Positions 16,077 to 24,673 of a stretch of DNA of 64,000 nt are shown piece by piece. The stretch's first letter is position 1, and each line of letters begins with the position of its first letter. Below the pieces are notes generated by a model that was given only the letters and a program-made list of their open reading frames with translations, did not search any database and was not told where the DNA came from. The position numbers and the translations under genes are program-made. This DNA comes from Streptomyces beigongshangae (lineage in GTDB: Bacteria; Actinomycetota; Actinomycetes; Streptomycetales; Streptomycetaceae): the NCBI RefSeq assembly GCF_019710745.1, contig NZ_JAHKJW010000016.1, forward strand, positions 62,001-126,000, written 5' to 3'.

Positions 16077-16580
16077 ATGAACACCGCATCCGCTGACGAG
16101 CCGCGCTGGCTCAGCGACGAGGAACAGCGCACCTGGCGTGCGTTCATGCACGCGACCACGCTCCTCGAGGACCATCTCGACCGCCAGCTGCAGCGTGACG
16201 CGGGCATGCCGCACATCTACTACGGGCTGCTCGTGCAACTGGTCGAGGCTCCGCAGCGGCGGTTGCGGATGACCGAACTGGCGATGAAGGCGAAGATCAC
16301 CCGGTCCAGGCTCTCCCACGCGATCGCCCGGCTGGAGAAGAACGGGTGGGTGCGGCGGGAGGACTGCCCGTCGGACAAGCGGGGGCAGTTCGCCGTCCTG
16401 ACGGACGAGGGGTACGGGGTGCTGGAGCGGGTCGCTCCGGGGCATGTGGCGGCGGTCCGGCAGGCGCTGTTCGACCGGCTCACGCCCGAGCAGCAGAAGG
16501 CGCTGGGAGAGGCGATGCTGCTGATCGCGGAGGGCCTCCAGCCGGAGGGGACAGGAGCGGACCTGCCCTGGCTGCGGTAG
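16077..16580 (+). CDS. MarR-family transcriptional regulator
   Basis: A 167-residue MarR protein with the winged helix 'RRLRMTELAMKAKITRSRLSHAIARLEKNGWVRRE' region and the wing 'CPSDKRGQFAVLTDEG'. MarR dimers repress until a phenolic ligand or oxidant binds. The start is ambiguous: ATG 16077 is only one base after GGAGG, too close for ideal initiation, and ATG 16056 (seven residues more) has a weak site. It is divergent from the dioxygenase gene, the probable target together with itself. Confidence 0.88.
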   Translation: MNTASADEPRWLSDEEQRTWRAFMHATTLLEDHLDRQLQRDAGMPHIYYGLLVQLVEAPQRRLRMTELAMKAKITRSRLSHAIARLEKNGWVRREDCPSDKRGQFAVLTDEGYGVLERVAPGHVAAVRQALFDRLTPEQQKALGEAMLLIAEGLQPEGTGADLPWLR

Positions 16581-16636
16581 GCCCCGCCGGTTTGGCGGGC
16601 CAGGTGCGGGTGCGTTGCGGCTGGTCGCGGACACAT

Positions 16637-16678
16637 GGATCCGCCCCGGCTCCACCAGCGTGGAGCCGGGGCGGATCC
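16637..16678. terminator. Bidirectional hairpin, perfect 19-bp stem
   Basis: Perfect inverted repeat 16637-16655 / 16660-16678 with a CAGC loop between the convergent MarR and MFS genes. A very stable bidirectional terminator. Confidence 0.85.
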
Positions 16679-16796
16679 CGGATCGTACGTACGAAGGCGT
16701 CCCCACCCCTGCGCACGTACGAGGTCAGTGGGTGACCCATGGGGGACACGGGGAACCGCAGCTCACCCCCGTGACCCCCGCAACTCCGCGGAGCGG

Positions 16797-18335
16797 CTAG
16801 TGGGCGATGACCGGAACCCTCAGGTCGTCCTCGGCCCCGTCGGGGGAACCGGCCGGCGCGGTCATGTCCGTGCGGCCGGCGTTGACGAGGGTGAAGACGA
16901 TCGCCGCGGCCAGGACGAGGATGCCGACGGCGAACCAGATCGCGTTGGTGTAGCCGTGCACCTGGGCCTGCAGCTGGACGAGCTGCTGCTGGGACTGGGT
17001 GGTGGCACCGGCGATGTGGTCCTTGACGTACGCCGTGGTGGCCGAAGCGGCGATCGTGTTCAGCAGCGCCGTACCGATCGCGCCGCCCACCTGCTGCGAG
17101 GTGTTGACCATCGCGGAGGCGACACCGGCGTCACGCGGCTCGACACCGAGCGTGGCCAGGGACATGGCCGGCATGAACGCCGTACCCATGCCGAGGCCGA
17201 GCAGCAGCATGGCCGGCAGGAACAGCGTGGCGTACGAGGAGCCGATCTCCATCTGGGTCAGCAGCAGCATGCCGAGTGCGGCGACCAGGAAGCCCGGACC
17301 CATCAGCAGCCGCGCCGGGAGGCGGTTCATCAGGCGGGCGCCGATCTGCGTGGAGCCCGTGATCATGCCCACGATCATCGGCATGAAGGCGAAACCGGTC
17401 TTGACCGGCGAGTAGCCCTTCACGATCTGCAGGTAGTAGGTCAGGAAGAGGAACAGACCGAACATCGCGATGATGGCGAGGCCGAGCGAGAGGTAGATAC
17501 CGCCGCGGTTGCGCTCGGTGATGACGCGCAGGGGCAGCAGCGGGGCCTTGACCTTGGACTCGACGAGCACGAAGGCCGCGAGAAGCAGCGCCGACGCGAC
17601 GAACAGGCCGATCGTCATGGAGTCGCCCCAGCCCTCGGACTCGGCACGGGTGAAGCCGTAGACGAGGGAGACCAGGCCCAGGGTGGACAGGAAGACACCC
17701 GGGATGTCGAGCGGCGAGCGGTTGCGGGTGCCGGCCGGCTCACGGATGACGAAGTACGCACCGGCCGCGGCGACGACCGCGAACGGGATGTTGACGAAGA
17801 ACGTCCAGCGCCAGTTCAGGTACTCGGTGAGGAAGCCGCCCAGGATGAGGCCGACGGCGCCACCGCCACCGGCGATCGCCCCGTAGATGCCGAACGCCTT
17901 GGCGCGTTCCTTGGCGTCGGTGAACATCACCGCGAGCAGCGAGAGCGCGGCGGGCGCGAGCAGCGCGCCGAAGGCGCCCTGCAGGGCGCGGGAACCGAGC
18001 AGCATCGCCTCGTTCGTCGCGGCGCCGCCCAGCGCGGACGCGCCGGCGAAGCCGATCAGACCGGCGACGAAGGTGCGCTTGCGGCCCCACAGGTCGGCTA
18101 TCCGGCCGCCGAACAGGAGGAGTCCGCCGAAGGCGAGGGCGTAGGCCGTGATGACCCACTGCCGGTTGCCGTCGGAGATCCCGAGGTCCTGCTGGGCCGA
18201 GGGCAGGGCGATGTTCACGATCGTCGCGTCGAGCACGACCATCAGCTGGGCGAGCGCGATGAAGACCAGCGCTTTCCAGCGGTTCGAGTCGGGAGCCGGT
18301 GCCTTGGCGGCGGCGGCCTGAGCTGTTTCAGACAT
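16797..18335 (-). CDS. DHA2-family (14-helix) MFS drug exporter
   Basis: A 512-residue transporter with 14 predicted helices. The first helix has 'LAQLMVVLDATIVNIALPS', the motif D1 of the DHA2/EmrB-QacA family; 'GGRIADLWGRKRTF' is motif A, and 'LGMGTAFMPAMSLATLG' and 'SQQVGGAIGTALLNTIA' lie in the second half. It exports drugs or endogenous metabolites with proton antiport. Start ATG 18335. It lies downstream of a TetR gene on the same strand with a 210-bp gap holding a 10-bp repeat array, so the TetR protein probably controls it. Confidence 0.9.
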   Translation of the reverse strand: MSETAQAAAAKAPAPDSNRWKALVFIALAQLMVVLDATIVNIALPSAQQDLGISDGNRQWVITAYALAFGGLLLFGGRIADLWGRKRTFVAGLIGFAGASALGGAATNEAMLLGSRALQGAFGALLAPAALSLLAVMFTDAKERAKAFGIYGAIAGGGGAVGLILGGFLTEYLNWRWTFFVNIPFAVVAAAGAYFVIREPAGTRNRSPLDIPGVFLSTLGLVSLVYGFTRAESEGWGDSMTIGLFVASALLLAAFVLVESKVKAPLLPLRVITERNRGGIYLSLGLAIIAMFGLFLFLTYYLQIVKGYSPVKTGFAFMPMIVGMITGSTQIGARLMNRLPARLLMGPGFLVAALGMLLLTQMEIGSSYATLFLPAMLLLGLGMGTAFMPAMSLATLGVEPRDAGVASAMVNTSQQVGGAIGTALLNTIAASATTAYVKDHIAGATTQSQQQLVQLQAQVHGYTNAIWFAVGILVLAAAIVFTLVNAGRTDMTAPAGSPDGAEDDLRVPVIAH

Positions 18336-18420
18336 GGGGGTACCCACTTCGGGACTTCGTGATGAAAAAAGGTGACGGAAGGGACGGCTCGTCGCCGGTG
18401 ACGACCGGTTTCTGGGGCGT

Positions 18421-18530
18421 GAAGAACCAGAAAGAACCAGAAAGAACTGGAAAGGACCAGAAAGAACTGGAAGTAACTGGAAGTAACTGGAAGTAACTGG
18501 AAGTAACTGGAAAGAAACGGAAAAGGTCGG
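18421..18530. repeat. 10-bp tandem repeat array, 11 units
   Basis: Eleven consecutive 10-bp units in strict register: mixed AAAGAACCAG/AAAGAACTGG, then four AAGTAACTGG, then two decayed copies. Strikingly AT-richer than the genome. It lies between the TetR stop and the MFS start on their transcribed strand. The period is close to one helical turn, so half-sites face one side of the DNA; ACCAG/CTGG pairs also form small inverted repeats. Confidence 0.95.
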
Positions 18531-18544
18531 GAAGCGCTAGTCGG

Positions 18545-19189
18545 TCAGGCTCGTCGCAGGTCCTCCATGGTCGCGGCCGCACCGGGCAGTTCGGAGCGGG
18601 CGGGTGCCCGCAGTCCGTCCAGGAACAGCTGCAGATGACGGTGTACGAAGCGGTCCATGTTCGGGCACGCGGTGCCCGGCAGGGGCCGGGTGAGCTGGCT
18701 GATGGCGACCATGAGGTCCCCGACGGCGACGTCGGGGCGGAGCTGGCCCGCCTGCCGGGCCCGTTCCATGAGCCTGTCGATCAGCTCCTCGACCCGCTCG
18801 CGCGAGGCGACCAGGTCCGGGTGGTTCTGGTCGAAGGCCTCGGAGAGCATCGGGCACAGGGCGCCGATCCGCTCGTCGGCCGACGTGTGCACGAACCGCG
18901 AGAGCGACTCGAAGGCGTCACCGGTCTCGGCCAGCATCTGCTCGACCTGTTCCGAGACGCGGTCCATGACCGAGCAGACGACCTCGCGCTGGAGGGCCGC
19001 CCGGTCCGGGAAGTTGCGGTACAGCGTGGCGTTGCCGATGCCGGCCCGGCGGGCGATCTCGTCGAGCGGCACCTCGGCGCCGAACTCCACGAACATCTCC
19101 CGTCCGGCGGCGACGATCCGCTCCCGGTTGCGCAGAGCATCGGCCCGCGGGCGGGGCGTCCTGCGCTGGGCGGCGGTGGCGGTCTCCAC
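18545..19189 (-). CDS. TetR-family regulator, likely partner of the adjacent MFS exporter
   Basis: A 214-residue TetR protein. HTH: 'IVAAGREMFVEFGAEVPLDEIARRAGIGNATLYRNFPDRAAL' region (about 25-67). The C-terminal ligand domain is of the 'SBP/TetR_C' kind with a long helix containing 'ERARQAGQLRPDVAVGDLMVAI'. It precedes the DHA2 exporter on the same strand. Its promoter region contains inverted repeats of CCCCGTTT/AAACGGGG. It is expected to repress itself and the exporter until the exported compound binds. Confidence 0.9.
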   Translation of the reverse strand: METATAAQRRTPRPRADALRNRERIVAAGREMFVEFGAEVPLDEIARRAGIGNATLYRNFPDRAALQREVVCSVMDRVSEQVEQMLAETGDAFESLSRFVHTSADERIGALCPMLSEAFDQNHPDLVASRERVEELIDRLMERARQAGQLRPDVAVGDLMVAISQLTRPLPGTACPNMDRFVHRHLQLFLDGLRAPARSELPGAAATMEDLRRA

Positions 19190-19349
19190 GGCGTACTCCT
19201 TCGGTGTTCTCTCGGTCCTGCGGCTCTCTCGGCCCTTGCGGTTCGTGCGGTCGTGCAGTTCGCGCGGCCCTGCGGTTCGTGCGGTCCTGCGGTTCGTGCG
19301 GGTCCTGTCGTCACTGCGGTTCCCGCGGGTCCCCGATCCGGGGAATCGC
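19190..19349. repeat. Imperfect 16-18-bp repeats upstream of the TetR gene
   Basis: Three to four drifting copies of TGCGGTTCGTGCGGTCC lie between about 19235 and 19320, in the leader of the TetR gene. No gene is supported. Confidence 0.6.
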
Positions 19350-19399
19350 TCCCCGTTTCATGCGGACACAGGGCTAAACGGGGAAACGGTCCCCGGTTA
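19350..19399. promoter_or_regulatory. Candidate TetR operator cluster
   Basis: TCCCCGTTT (19350-19358) and AAACGGGGA (19376-19384) form a perfect 9-bp inverted repeat with a 17-bp spacer. AAACGG recurs at 19384-19389 within GGGGA-AACGG-TCCCC. It lies about 160-200 bp upstream of the TetR gene in the region it shares with the divergent M6 protease gene. Confidence 0.5.
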
Positions 19400-19423
19400 T
19401 TTCCCGATCCCGAAGAAGTTTCC

Positions 19424-19439
19424 TGTGACCTGAGTCACA
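19424..19439. promoter_or_regulatory. Perfect Crp-type site TGTGA-N6-TCACA
   Basis: TGTGA-CCTGAG-TCACA matches the cAMP receptor protein consensus exactly and is also a 16-bp palindrome, TGTGAC-CTGA-GTCACA. It lies 132 bp upstream of the M6 protease start. Streptomyces Crp binds closely related sites near many secreted-enzyme and antibiotic genes. Confidence 0.6.
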
Positions 19440-19570
19440 TGCCCAATGAGCCGGAATCCCGGCCTTCCCACGATCGGTCTCTTCCAGCGCGCGCCCGCGC
19501 ACCCGGCGGCACAGGGTGATCGGAGGGTGCAGCCAGAAACGGCCGGCTGCCTGGAGCGAAGGGCTTCCGC

Positions 19571-20863
19571 ATGCAGCCGACCAGCCGCCGGATACGCCCG
19601 CGCCGCCGTACCGCAGCCCTCGCCTCGGTCACCCTCCTCACTCTGGCGGTCACCACCTCCGCCGGGAGCGGGCAGCCGACGACCGGCTCGGCCTCGGCGG
19701 CGGGCCCCGTCGCGCCGGTCCCCTCCTCCGCCCTCGGCCCCTGCATGATCAGCGGCTCGGCGGGCGTGCAGATGTCGGAGGGCATACCCACCCCCGCCGG
19801 TTACGCCCGCTCCACCGGCACCGTGCGCGCCCTGAACCTGATGGTCGACTTCTCCGACGCGCCCGGCGAGGGCGACGCGCTCGACCGCTTCGGCGAGTTC
19901 TTCCCGCAGACCACGGACTGGTTCCGCACCAGTTCGTACGGCCGCCTCGACTACCGGCCGCAGACCCCGGCGGCCGACTGGTTGCGGATGCCCAAGCCTT
20001 TCAGGGGCTACGGGATAGAACGGGGCGCCCTCTTCGACCCCGGCTACCGCGAGCTGGTCCAGGACATCGTGACCACCGCCGACCCCAAGGTGGACTTCCG
20101 GGACTACGACCTGCTGAACGTCCTGATCACTCCGAACGCCGGTCCCTCCGCCCTGGACACCGTCCTGTCCGTCACCTTCGCCGGCAACACCGAGGCGCCG
20201 ATCGCGGACGGGGTGCCCGTCGCCAACGCGTCCTTCGTCTACAGCCGCCAGGACGACGGGTCCGGCTCGTACGCCGAGACCGGCTACCGCGTGCTCCCCC
20301 ACGAGAACGGCCACGTCTTCGGGCTCCCCGACCTCTACACCCAGGACGGGGGCGGCGCCGTCGGGCACTGGGACATCATGAGCGAGGACTGGGGGGCCGA
20401 CAACGATCTGCTGGGCTGGCACAAGTGGAAGCTCGGCTGGCTCGACGACTCCCAGGTGGGTTGCGCGGCCGGGTCCGGTACGACCGAGCACGTGCTGACC
20501 CCGCTGGCCGAGCCCGGCACCGGCGGGAAGCTGGTCTTCGTCCCGCTCGACGGGAGGACGGGGTACGCGGTCGAGGTGCGCACCCCGGCGGGCAACGACG
20601 AGTCGGTCTGCAAGACGGGCGTACTCATCTACAAGGTGGACGCGGACGTCGACACCGGCCACGGCCCGATCTCCGTGGTCGACTCCACGAAGGACAGCGG
20701 CGGCTGCACCCGCAGCCCGAACGTCCACGCGGAGCTCTCGGACGCCCCCTTCACCCCCGGCCAGTACTTCAAGGACCTCAAGACGGGCATCCGCATCACG
20801 GTCGCGGGCACCGACCCGACGGGCAACCACCGCGTGTACGTGACCCGCGGGACACGGGGTTAG
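19571..20863 (+). CDS. Secreted M6-family (immune inhibitor A-like) metalloprotease
   Basis: A 430-residue protein with an Arg-rich signal peptide ('RIRPRRRTAALASVTLLTLAVTTSAGS'; the RRR might allow Tat export) and an M6 catalytic domain. The zinc motif is HENGH (about residue 245) followed by 'VFGLPDLYTQDGGG' and 'VGHWDIMSEDWG', the usual M6 context. Cys pairs suggest an extracellular fold. It should cleave proteins outside the cell. It lacks the long C-terminal domains of Bacillus InhA, so it is a short M6 enzyme. A perfect Crp-type site lies upstream. Confidence 0.88.
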   Translation: MQPTSRRIRPRRRTAALASVTLLTLAVTTSAGSGQPTTGSASAAGPVAPVPSSALGPCMISGSAGVQMSEGIPTPAGYARSTGTVRALNLMVDFSDAPGEGDALDRFGEFFPQTTDWFRTSSYGRLDYRPQTPAADWLRMPKPFRGYGIERGALFDPGYRELVQDIVTTADPKVDFRDYDLLNVLITPNAGPSALDTVLSVTFAGNTEAPIADGVPVANASFVYSRQDDGSGSYAETGYRVLPHENGHVFGLPDLYTQDGGGAVGHWDIMSEDWGADNDLLGWHKWKLGWLDDSQVGCAAGSGTTEHVLTPLAEPGTGGKLVFVPLDGRTGYAVEVRTPAGNDESVCKTGVLIYKVDADVDTGHGPISVVDSTKDSGGCTRSPNVHAELSDAPFTPGQYFKDLKTGIRITVAGTDPTGNHRVYVTRGTRG

Positions 20864-20976
20864 ACCACCTCCCGCCGGGCCTTCTCGTCGGGCTCTCTCG
20901 CCGGACCCTCTGACCGGGCTCGTTCGCAGGGCCCGTGCGCCGGGCCGCGGCCGGGTACGCGCTTCCGGCCCCGTTC

Positions 20977-21001
20977 ATTACCGTGTTCCGGACACCGTAA
21001 T
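20977..21001. promoter_or_regulatory. 25-bp palindrome at the double-IclR start
   Basis: ATTACCGTGTTC-C-GGACACCGTAAT pairs at 10 of 12 positions. It ends just before the GGGGAG ribosome site and nine bases before the ATG, a position suited to autorepression. Confidence 0.65.
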
Positions 21002-21010
21002 GGGGAGACC

Positions 21011-22693
21011 ATGCCACCGACCCACCTCACACCGGCCGCGCCCGACGCGGTCACCCCCGCAGAGGCCGTGGCCCCGCTCGTGCGCGGTATCACCGTGCTG
21101 CGCCGCCTCACCGAAGCGGGCGGCGCCCAGAGCCTCAGCGGCCTGGAGAAGGCCACCGGCCTCGCCAGGTCCACGGTGGACCGCATCGCGGCGACGCTGG
21201 CCCGCATGGGGTACCTGCGCCTGGACGGCCGCGACGCCGTACTCGCCCCGCAGCTGATGGAGCTGGGCAACGCCTATCTCGCCGCGCTGGAGCTGCCCCG
21301 CCTGCTGGCCGCCCGCGCCGACGCGCTCGCGGACGAACTGGACGAGTCGGTTTCCCTCGCGGTCGCCGACCGGGACGGTATCCGCTTCGTCCACCAGGCC
21401 ACCCGCCGGCGCGCGATGTCCCTGAGCTTCCGCATCGGCGACCTGCTGCCGGCCGAACGGACCGCGCCGGGCCCGCTGTTCGCCACCGGCTGGACCGGCG
21501 AGGACTGGGCCCGGTGGCGGGACCGGCGGGCCGCGGACCCGCAGGACCGGGGCTTCCCGGCGGTGCCCCCGCGGGAGCACCCCGCGCCGGACGAGGAGTT
21601 CGAGGACCGGACGCGCCGGGCGGACGCGCGGGGCTGGTCCCTGGACGACCAGTTGATCGAGCCGGGCCTCGTCGCCGTCTCGGTGCCCGTACGGGACCTC
21701 GGGGAACGCATCGCCTGTGTGGCGAGCGTGGTGAGCCACACCAGCAGACACACCGCGCACTCCCTGCGGGACGTCATGCTGCCCCGTCTGCGGACGACCG
21801 TGAGCGCCATGGAACGGGACCTCCGCGAGGCCCCCGCCCGACCGCCCGCCTCCCCCATGTCCCCCGCCTCCCCCGCCGGGCTCGCCACCTGGACCGGCGC
21901 CTCGAAACAGGAGCTGGGCCGGGAGTTCGTCGAGTCGCTGGCCCGCGGCCTGACCGTGATCACGGCGTTCGGCGAGGGCCGGGCCGAGCTGACGCTCACC
22001 GAGGTGGCGCGGGCGACGGGCCTCGCGCGGGCGACGGCCCGGCGCGCACTCATCACCCTGGAGCACCTGGGCCACGTCACGTCCCACGGACGGGTCTTCA
22101 CCCTCACACCCCGCGTCCTGGCGCTGGGCTTCCCGGCGCTGTCCCGTACGACGCTGCCGCAGATCGCGGGCCCGCACCTCGCCGATCTCGCGGACCGGCT
22201 GCACGACTCGGCGTCCCTCGCGGTCCTGGCGGGCGACGAGGTCCAGTACACGGCCCGCGTCGCCACCAGCCGCATCATGAGCGTCAACATCACGGTCGGC
22301 ACACGGCTGCCCGCGTACGCGACCTCGCTGGGGCGGGTGATGCTGGCGGACCTGGGCCCGGCCGAGCGGGGCCCGCTCCTGACCGGCCTCCACGCCCTGA
22401 CTCCGCACACCGTCACGGACCCGGGGGCCCTGGCCGCCGTCCTCGACCGCGTACGGGAGGCCGGGTACGCGCTGGTCGACGGCGAGCTGGAGGAAGGGCT
22501 GCGATCGGTCGCGGCCCCCGTCCGGGACCGTACGGGACGGGTCGTGGCGGCCGTGAACGTGGCCATGCACAGTTCACGGCGGACGGTCGAGGAGTGCGTA
22601 CGGACGGTGGTGCCGGAGCTGACGGCGACGGCCGGGGCGATCGAGGCGGATCTCCGGGTGGCGGGCCGCTTCACGCACGTGGCCGTCGCGTAG
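21011..22693 (+). CDS. Double IclR-family regulator (two complete IclR units fused)
   Basis: A 560-residue protein built of two IclR units in tandem. Unit 1 (about 18-280) has HTH 'QSLSGLEKATGLARSTVDRIAATL' and an effector domain with 'FRIGDLLPAERTAPG'. Unit 2 (about 300-550) has HTH 'LTLTEVARATGLARATARRALITL' and an effector domain with 'VGTRLPAYATSLGRVML'. Ordinary IclR proteins are about 250 residues. Double forms resemble PcaR/PobR-type regulators of aromatic catabolism, but no such genes are adjacent. A palindrome covers its promoter. The two HTHs let a single chain bind as an intramolecular pair. Confidence 0.88.
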   Translation: MPPTHLTPAAPDAVTPAEAVAPLVRGITVLRRLTEAGGAQSLSGLEKATGLARSTVDRIAATLARMGYLRLDGRDAVLAPQLMELGNAYLAALELPRLLAARADALADELDESVSLAVADRDGIRFVHQATRRRAMSLSFRIGDLLPAERTAPGPLFATGWTGEDWARWRDRRAADPQDRGFPAVPPREHPAPDEEFEDRTRRADARGWSLDDQLIEPGLVAVSVPVRDLGERIACVASVVSHTSRHTAHSLRDVMLPRLRTTVSAMERDLREAPARPPASPMSPASPAGLATWTGASKQELGREFVESLARGLTVITAFGEGRAELTLTEVARATGLARATARRALITLEHLGHVTSHGRVFTLTPRVLALGFPALSRTTLPQIAGPHLADLADRLHDSASLAVLAGDEVQYTARVATSRIMSVNITVGTRLPAYATSLGRVMLADLGPAERGPLLTGLHALTPHTVTDPGALAAVLDRVREAGYALVDGELEEGLRSVAAPVRDRTGRVVAAVNVAMHSSRRTVEECVRTVVPELTATAGAIEADLRVAGRFTHVAVA

Positions 22694-22769
22694 CGGGTGG
22701 GACGGGCGTGACTGGCGGGACGGGCATAGCGGGCGGGGCGGGCGGGGCGGGATGTGAGAGCCCGCGCCC

Positions 22770-24329
22770 TCAGAGGGCCGTCGGCGCCTCGGCGACCCGC
22801 GCCGCCTGCTCACCCCCGGTTGCCTGCTCGCCCCCGGTTGCCTGGTCGGCCCCGGTTGCCGGTCGGGCCGCCCCGTCGCCGTCCCGCATCAGGAAGAACG
22901 CCAGGACCGCCGCCCCGACCACTCCCGCCGCGCCCACCAGGAAACTCGCGGACATCGCGGTGGTGAAGGCGTCGTGGGTGGCGGTCAGCAGGGCGGCGTC
23001 CTTCGTGGCGGTGGCTGCCGCGAGGGCGTCGCCGACGGAGTGGCGGGCGGCCTCGGGGGCGTCGGCGGGCATGTTCCCGGTGAAGGTGCCGGAGAGGACC
23101 GCACCGAGGATCGCCACACCGAGCGCGGCACCCGCCTGCTGGACGGTGTCGTTGAGGGCGGAGCCGACGCCGGCGTGCTCGTCGGGGATGGCGCCCATCA
23201 TGGCCGACATCGCGGCGGGCATCGCCAGCCCCCCGCCGGCGCCCATCAGGCACATCGCCCCGGCCAGCACTCCCCAGCCGCTGCCGGTGTCCAGCCTGGA
23301 CAGCAGGGCGAAACCGGCGGCGATGACCAGGAGCCCGAAGACCGCCATGGCACGGTTGCCGGTCCGGCCGAGCAGGGCGGCGCCGATGCTGTTGAAGACC
23401 AGGGTGGCGACGGCGAGCGGCATGAAGGCGAGGCCCGCCTCGGTGGCGGAGTAACCGAGGACGAACTGCAGGTACTGCGTGAGGACCAGCATCAGGCCGC
23501 CGTTGGCGAGGGTCAGCAGGACGAGCGAGAAACTGGCACCGGTGAACACCCGGTCCTTGAAGAGCCGTACGGGGACCATCGGGGACGTGCAGCGCGTCTC
23601 CCACACGGCGAACGCCACCAGGCTGAACACTGCCAGGGCGAGGGAGACCTGTGTGCCCGGGCGGCCGAGACCCCCGTGCGGCAGCTCGACGACAGTCCAC
23701 ACGACAGCGGTCATACCGACCATCGAGAGGACCATGCCGACCGGATCGGCCTTGCGCCAGGGGCCCTTGGACTCAGGCATCAGGACGAGCGCGGCCACGA
23801 CGGCCAGGAGCGCGATGGGGATGTTGATGAGGAACACGACACCCCACCAGTAGTGCGCGAGCAGCGCCCCGCCGAGCACGGGACCGCCGACCAGGCCGGT
23901 CATCGCGACGGCGCTCCATGCGGCGATCGCCTTCGGCCGTTCCTCGTCGTCGAAGACGGTGATGAGGATCGAGAGCGTGCTGGGCATCACCAGCGCACCG
24001 CCGACACCCATCAACACCCGTCCGAGGATGAGCAGTTCGGGCGTAGTGGCCTCCATCGCCACCACCGATGCCGCTCCGAAGAGCGCCAGCCCGATGACCA
24101 TGACCCTCCGGCGCCCGAACTTGTCGGACAGGCTCCCCGCGGTCAGCAGCAGACCGGCGAAGACCAGCATGTACGAGTCGAGGATCCACTGCAGGTCCGA
24201 GGTGCTCGCCCGCAGGTCCTCGGCGATGGTCGGGATCGCGACGGTGAGCACCATGTTGTCGACGACCAGCACCAAGGTGCTGAGGCACAGCACTATCAGG
24301 ATGAGCCAGCGGCGCGGATGACGGTCCAT
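22770..24329 (-). CDS. DHA2-family MFS exporter
   Basis: A 519-residue 14-helix transporter. Helix 1 motif 'LSTLVLVVDNMVLTVAIPTIAEDL', motif A 'GSLSDKFGRRRVMVIG', motif C-like 'MTGLVGGPVLGGALLAHYWW', and 'NDTVQQAGAALGVAILGAVLSG' near the end. By family it is a proton-driven exporter of drugs or natural products. Start ATG 24329 chosen over 24380 because the first helix is close. The tail has repeated Ala-Thr-Gly-Gly-Glu-Gln units. It lies downstream of the receptor gene avaR2 on the same strand but has its own 340-bp leader with palindromes. Confidence 0.9.
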   Translation of the reverse strand: MDRHPRRWLILIVLCLSTLVLVVDNMVLTVAIPTIAEDLRASTSDLQWILDSYMLVFAGLLLTAGSLSDKFGRRRVMVIGLALFGAASVVAMEATTPELLILGRVLMGVGGALVMPSTLSILITVFDDEERPKAIAAWSAVAMTGLVGGPVLGGALLAHYWWGVVFLINIPIALLAVVAALVLMPESKGPWRKADPVGMVLSMVGMTAVVWTVVELPHGGLGRPGTQVSLALAVFSLVAFAVWETRCTSPMVPVRLFKDRVFTGASFSLVLLTLANGGLMLVLTQYLQFVLGYSATEAGLAFMPLAVATLVFNSIGAALLGRTGNRAMAVFGLLVIAAGFALLSRLDTGSGWGVLAGAMCLMGAGGGLAMPAAMSAMMGAIPDEHAGVGSALNDTVQQAGAALGVAILGAVLSGTFTGNMPADAPEAARHSVGDALAAATATKDAALLTATHDAFTTAMSASFLVGAAGVVGAAVLAFFLMRDGDGAARPATGADQATGGEQATGGEQAARVAEAPTAL

Positions 24330-24433
24330 TTTCCAGCCTCTCGACGGGCGGAGCACACAGGGAACGGACAGAACACGCACTCGCCCCCGCTACGGCAGGA
24401 CGCCGTACGCTCGCATGGAACAACGTACGTCGA
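24330..24433. other. Leader of the DHA2 exporter gene
   Basis: Non-coding sequence upstream of the exporter ATG. No convincing -10/-35 pair was recognised; the palindromes begin at 24434. Confidence 0.4.
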
Positions 24434-24450
24434 TGCGCACACCGTGCGCA
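24434..24450. promoter_or_regulatory. Perfect palindrome TGCGCAC-ACC-GTGCGCA
   Basis: A 17-bp perfect inverted repeat 105 bp upstream of the DHA2 exporter, typical of a TetR- or GntR-type operator. Confidence 0.6.
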
Positions 24451-24487
24451 AGTGGGTACGGCGTTCCCGCTGACGGTGCGCTGCACA

Positions 24488-24530
24488 GACGTCACGTCAC
24501 GTCACGGCGTGACACGGCGCGGCGTGACAC
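24488..24530. promoter_or_regulatory. Cluster of GTCACG/CGTGAC half-sites
   Basis: GTCACG occurs three times (24491, 24496 and 24501) and CGTGACAC twice. The centre GTCACG-G-CGTGAC (24501-24513) is a perfect palindrome. It lies between avaR2 and the exporter gene. Confidence 0.5.
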
Positions 24531-24609
24531 GATCCACCGCCGGACACAGCGAAGCGGCCGGGCAGCTCACCACCCGACCGCTGGACGGCCTCAGCCGCCG
24601 ACCACGCTT

Positions 24610-24673
24610 TTACCTACGTGGCGTCACGCACTCCCACGCGCTTTCATACGCCCTCACGCGTTCTCACGCGCCC
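24610..24673. repeat. 11-12-bp CTCACGCG repeat after avaR2
   Basis: Five to six copies of a CCCTCACGCGTT-like unit at 11-13-bp spacing, ending at the avaR2 stop codon. Confidence 0.65.

Noticed and set aside
18421..18530. CRISPR array
   Set aside because: The 10-bp units are contiguous with no spacers, and no cas genes are present.
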